In this document: one piece after another, positions 62,547-64,000 of the stretch | Layout: every line of letters begins with the position of its first letter | How positions within the stretch are numbered: position 1 is the stretch's first letter | NCBI RefSeq assembly: GCF_014207185.1 | Contig: NZ_JACHCP010000006.1 | Location: 1-64,000, forward strand | Direction: 5' to 3' | DNA from: Rhodanobacter sp. A1T4 | Lineage (GTDB): Bacteria; Pseudomonadota; Gammaproteobacteria; Xanthomonadales; Rhodanobacteraceae | Length of the DNA: 64,000 bases | Program-made: the position numbers and the translations under genes | The notes under the pieces: model-generated | Told to the model about the DNA's origin: nothing | The model's database searches: none | Seen by the model: the letters and a program-made list of their open reading frames with translations, nothing else

Positions 62547-64000
62547 ATGTCGATCATCCGCCTGCTGCCCCCCGAACTCATCAATCAAATTGCTGCCGGT
62601 GAGGTCATCGAACGGCCTTCCTCGGTGGTCAAAGAGCTGGTGGAGAACAGCCTCGATGCTGGCGCCAGCCGTATCGAAGTGGATATCGAAGCCGGCGGCT
62701 CGCGGTTGATCCGGGTGCGCGATGATGGCGACGGTATCCGTGTCGACGAACTGCCGTTGGCGGTGGCGTCGCACGCGACCAGCAAGATTGGCAGTTTCGA
62801 TGATCTGGAACACGTCGCCAGCATGGGCTTTCGTGGTGAGGCGCTGGCGTCCGTATCGTCGGTGTCACGTTTTGCCATGACTTCACGAGTGCGCGGACAG
62901 GACGCGGCATTTCGCATCGAGGTGGATAACGGCAAGCTGCAGGCGGCACGCCCGGCACAACACCCGTCTGGCACCAGCGTCGAAGTACGTGATCTGTTCC
63001 ACAACGTGCCGGCACGGCGAAAATTTCTGCGTGCCGAGCGCACCGAGTTCGCGCATATCGACGATTTGCTGAAGTCGCTGGCACTGGCGCGCAGCAGCGT
63101 CGAATTCCGGCTCAGCCATAACGGCAAGCCGGTGCGCATCTGGAAATCCGCCGATAGTGAACAAGCCGCACTGCAGCGGGTTGCCGAAGTGCTGGGTGAC
63201 GAATTTCCAGGGCAGAGTCTGCGCATCGATCATGCAGCGGCTGGCCTGCATCTGTCTGGCTGGGTTGGTTTGCCGACCGCGTCGCGCGGTCAGGCGGACT
63301 CGCAGTATTTCTACGTCAACGGTCGGCTGGTGCGCGACCGCATCGTTGCCCACGCGGTGCGTCAGGCTTATGCCGACGTACTGTTCCACGGGCGCCACGC
63401 GGCGTTCGTGCTGTATCTCGAGCTCGATCCGGCCGGTGTGGATGTCAATGTGCATCCGGCCAAGCACGAAGTGCGCTTCCGTGAGCAGCGGCTGGTCCAT
63501 GATTTCCTTTATCGCACCCTGCACGAAGCGCTGGCGCAGACGCGGGCCGGGCAGGTGGCATCCAGTGCGCATTCGGATGACGGTGCGTTGACGATGAGCA
63601 CGTCGGTTGCCCCGCCGACCGCCTACGCTGCGCCGTCGGCGTGGTCGGGCAGTTTCAATCAGAGCCGATTGAGTCTTGGTGTGCGCGATGCACCGTTGGC
63701 GGAATATGCCGCACTGACAGGTGAGCCAGCACGGTATTCGGAGGTGGCCTACGCGCCACTGCCTGCGAACGACGACAGCGAAGCACCACCGCTCGGCTTT
63801 GCGATTGCGCAACTGAAGAACATCTATGTGCTGGCCGAGAATGCGCAGGGTCTGGTGCTGGTCGACATGCACGCGGCGCACGAGCGCATCACCTACGAGA
63901 AGCTGAAGAGTGGTCGCGCCGGTAGCAACCTGCGTTCGCAGCTGCTGTTGGTGCCGCTGAATATCGCCGTGAGCGCCAAGGAAGCCGTGGCCGCAGAGGA
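62547..64000 (+). CDS. mutL: DNA mismatch repair protein MutL, partial
   Basis: MutL links mismatch recognition by MutS to strand incision. The frame is open from ATG 62547 to the window end (484 codons; full MutL is about 600-620). The GHKL ATPase motifs are all visible: [20 protein letters not shown] and [14 protein letters not shown], and TSKIGSF...[10 protein letters not shown], followed by [12 protein letters not shown]. The C-terminal dimer domain begins near [14 protein letters not shown] and is cut by the edge. Confidence 0.95.
   Translation, partial: MSIIRLLPPELINQIAAGEVIERPSSVVKELVENSLDAGASRIEVDIEAGGSRLIRVRDDGDGIRVDELPLAVASHATSKIGSFDDLEHVASMGFRGEALASVSSVSRFAMTSRVRGQDAAFRIEVDNGKLQAARPAQHPSGTSVEVRDLFHNVPARRKFLRAERTEFAHIDDLLKSLALARSSVEFRLSHNGKPVRIWKSADSEQAALQRVAEVLGDEFPGQSLRIDHAAAGLHLSGWVGLPTASRGQADSQYFYVNGRLVRDRIVAHAVRQAYADVLFHGRHAAFVLYLELDPAGVDVNVHPAKHEVRFREQRLVHDFLYRTLHEALAQTRAGQVASSAHSDDGALTMSTSVAPPTAYAAPSAWSGSFNQSRLSLGVRDAPLAEYAALTGEPARYSEVAYAPLPANDDSEAPPLGFAIAQLKNIYVLAENAQGLVLVDMHAAHERITYEKLKSGRAGSNLRSQLLLVPLNIAVSAKEAVAAE

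Overview
The window looks like a chromosome segment of a gammaproteobacterium of the order Xanthomonadales (Lysobacterales), most likely family Rhodanobacteraceae. This is inferred from the XAC0095-type protein at the left edge, the large Oar-like TonB receptor, and the housekeeping order pcnB-folK-panBCD and dapA-bamC. No insertion sequence, CRISPR array or rRNA was seen. One tRNA (Glu, anticodon CTC) is present.

Left part (1-1,700): the start of an XAC0095-family gene cut by the window edge, a nested inverted repeat in its leader, a frameshifted RHS/YD-repeat remnant and a small unrecognised gene. Positions 1,939-22,006 hold one co-directional, tightly overlapping array of 25 genes: a TPR protein, fliQ, fliR, flhB, flhA, flgF, flgG, flgA, flgH, flgI, flgB, flgC, fliE, fliF, a 151-residue protein in the fliG slot, fliH, fliI, fliJ, a fliK-like gene, flgD, flgE, an SctQ/FliM-like gene, fliN, fliO, fliP and a sigma-28-type gene. 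It encodes a complete flagellar export gate, ATPase complex, rod, P/L rings and hook. Within the window it has no recognisable FliG, no canonical FliM, no MotA/MotB, no FlgJ, no hook-filament junction proteins, no filament cap or flagellin, and no chemotaxis genes. FliF has a very short cytoplasmic tail, FlgD is about half size and FlgH lacks a lipobox. The array reads as a flagellum-derived secretion or hook structure with a stripped-down, perhaps non-rotating, cytoplasmic ring. This is the most notable system in the window.

Positions 22,028-34,530 are accessory: an MFS transporter abutting a truncated metallophosphoesterase, a tandem-duplicated small-domain protein, a CocE/NonD hydrolase, and a TetR regulator divergent from an SDR / Baeyer-Villiger monooxygenase / alpha-beta hydrolase operon. 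That operon fits an alcohol-ketone-ester-acid pathway. A 1,001-residue TonB-dependent receptor with palindromes upstream, a hydrolase remnant and a 45-residue membrane peptide follow.

Positions 34,617-64,000 are housekeeping: lpxH and a cyclophilin; ppx, ppk1, phoR and phoB (polyphosphate and phosphate control); an M48 protease; grxC and an AhpD-like gene; NAD-type isocitrate dehydrogenase; an LpxO-like hydroxylase; a GNAT enzyme; a PhoH-type ATPase; bcp, gcvR-like, dapA and bamC; fdxA; tRNA-Glu; pcnB-folK-panBCD; queG; nnrD-tsaE-amidase-mutL, the last cut by the right edge. Start codons were chosen by eye from ribosome-binding sites, overlaps and family length. All family assignments come from reading motifs and were not confirmed by a database search.
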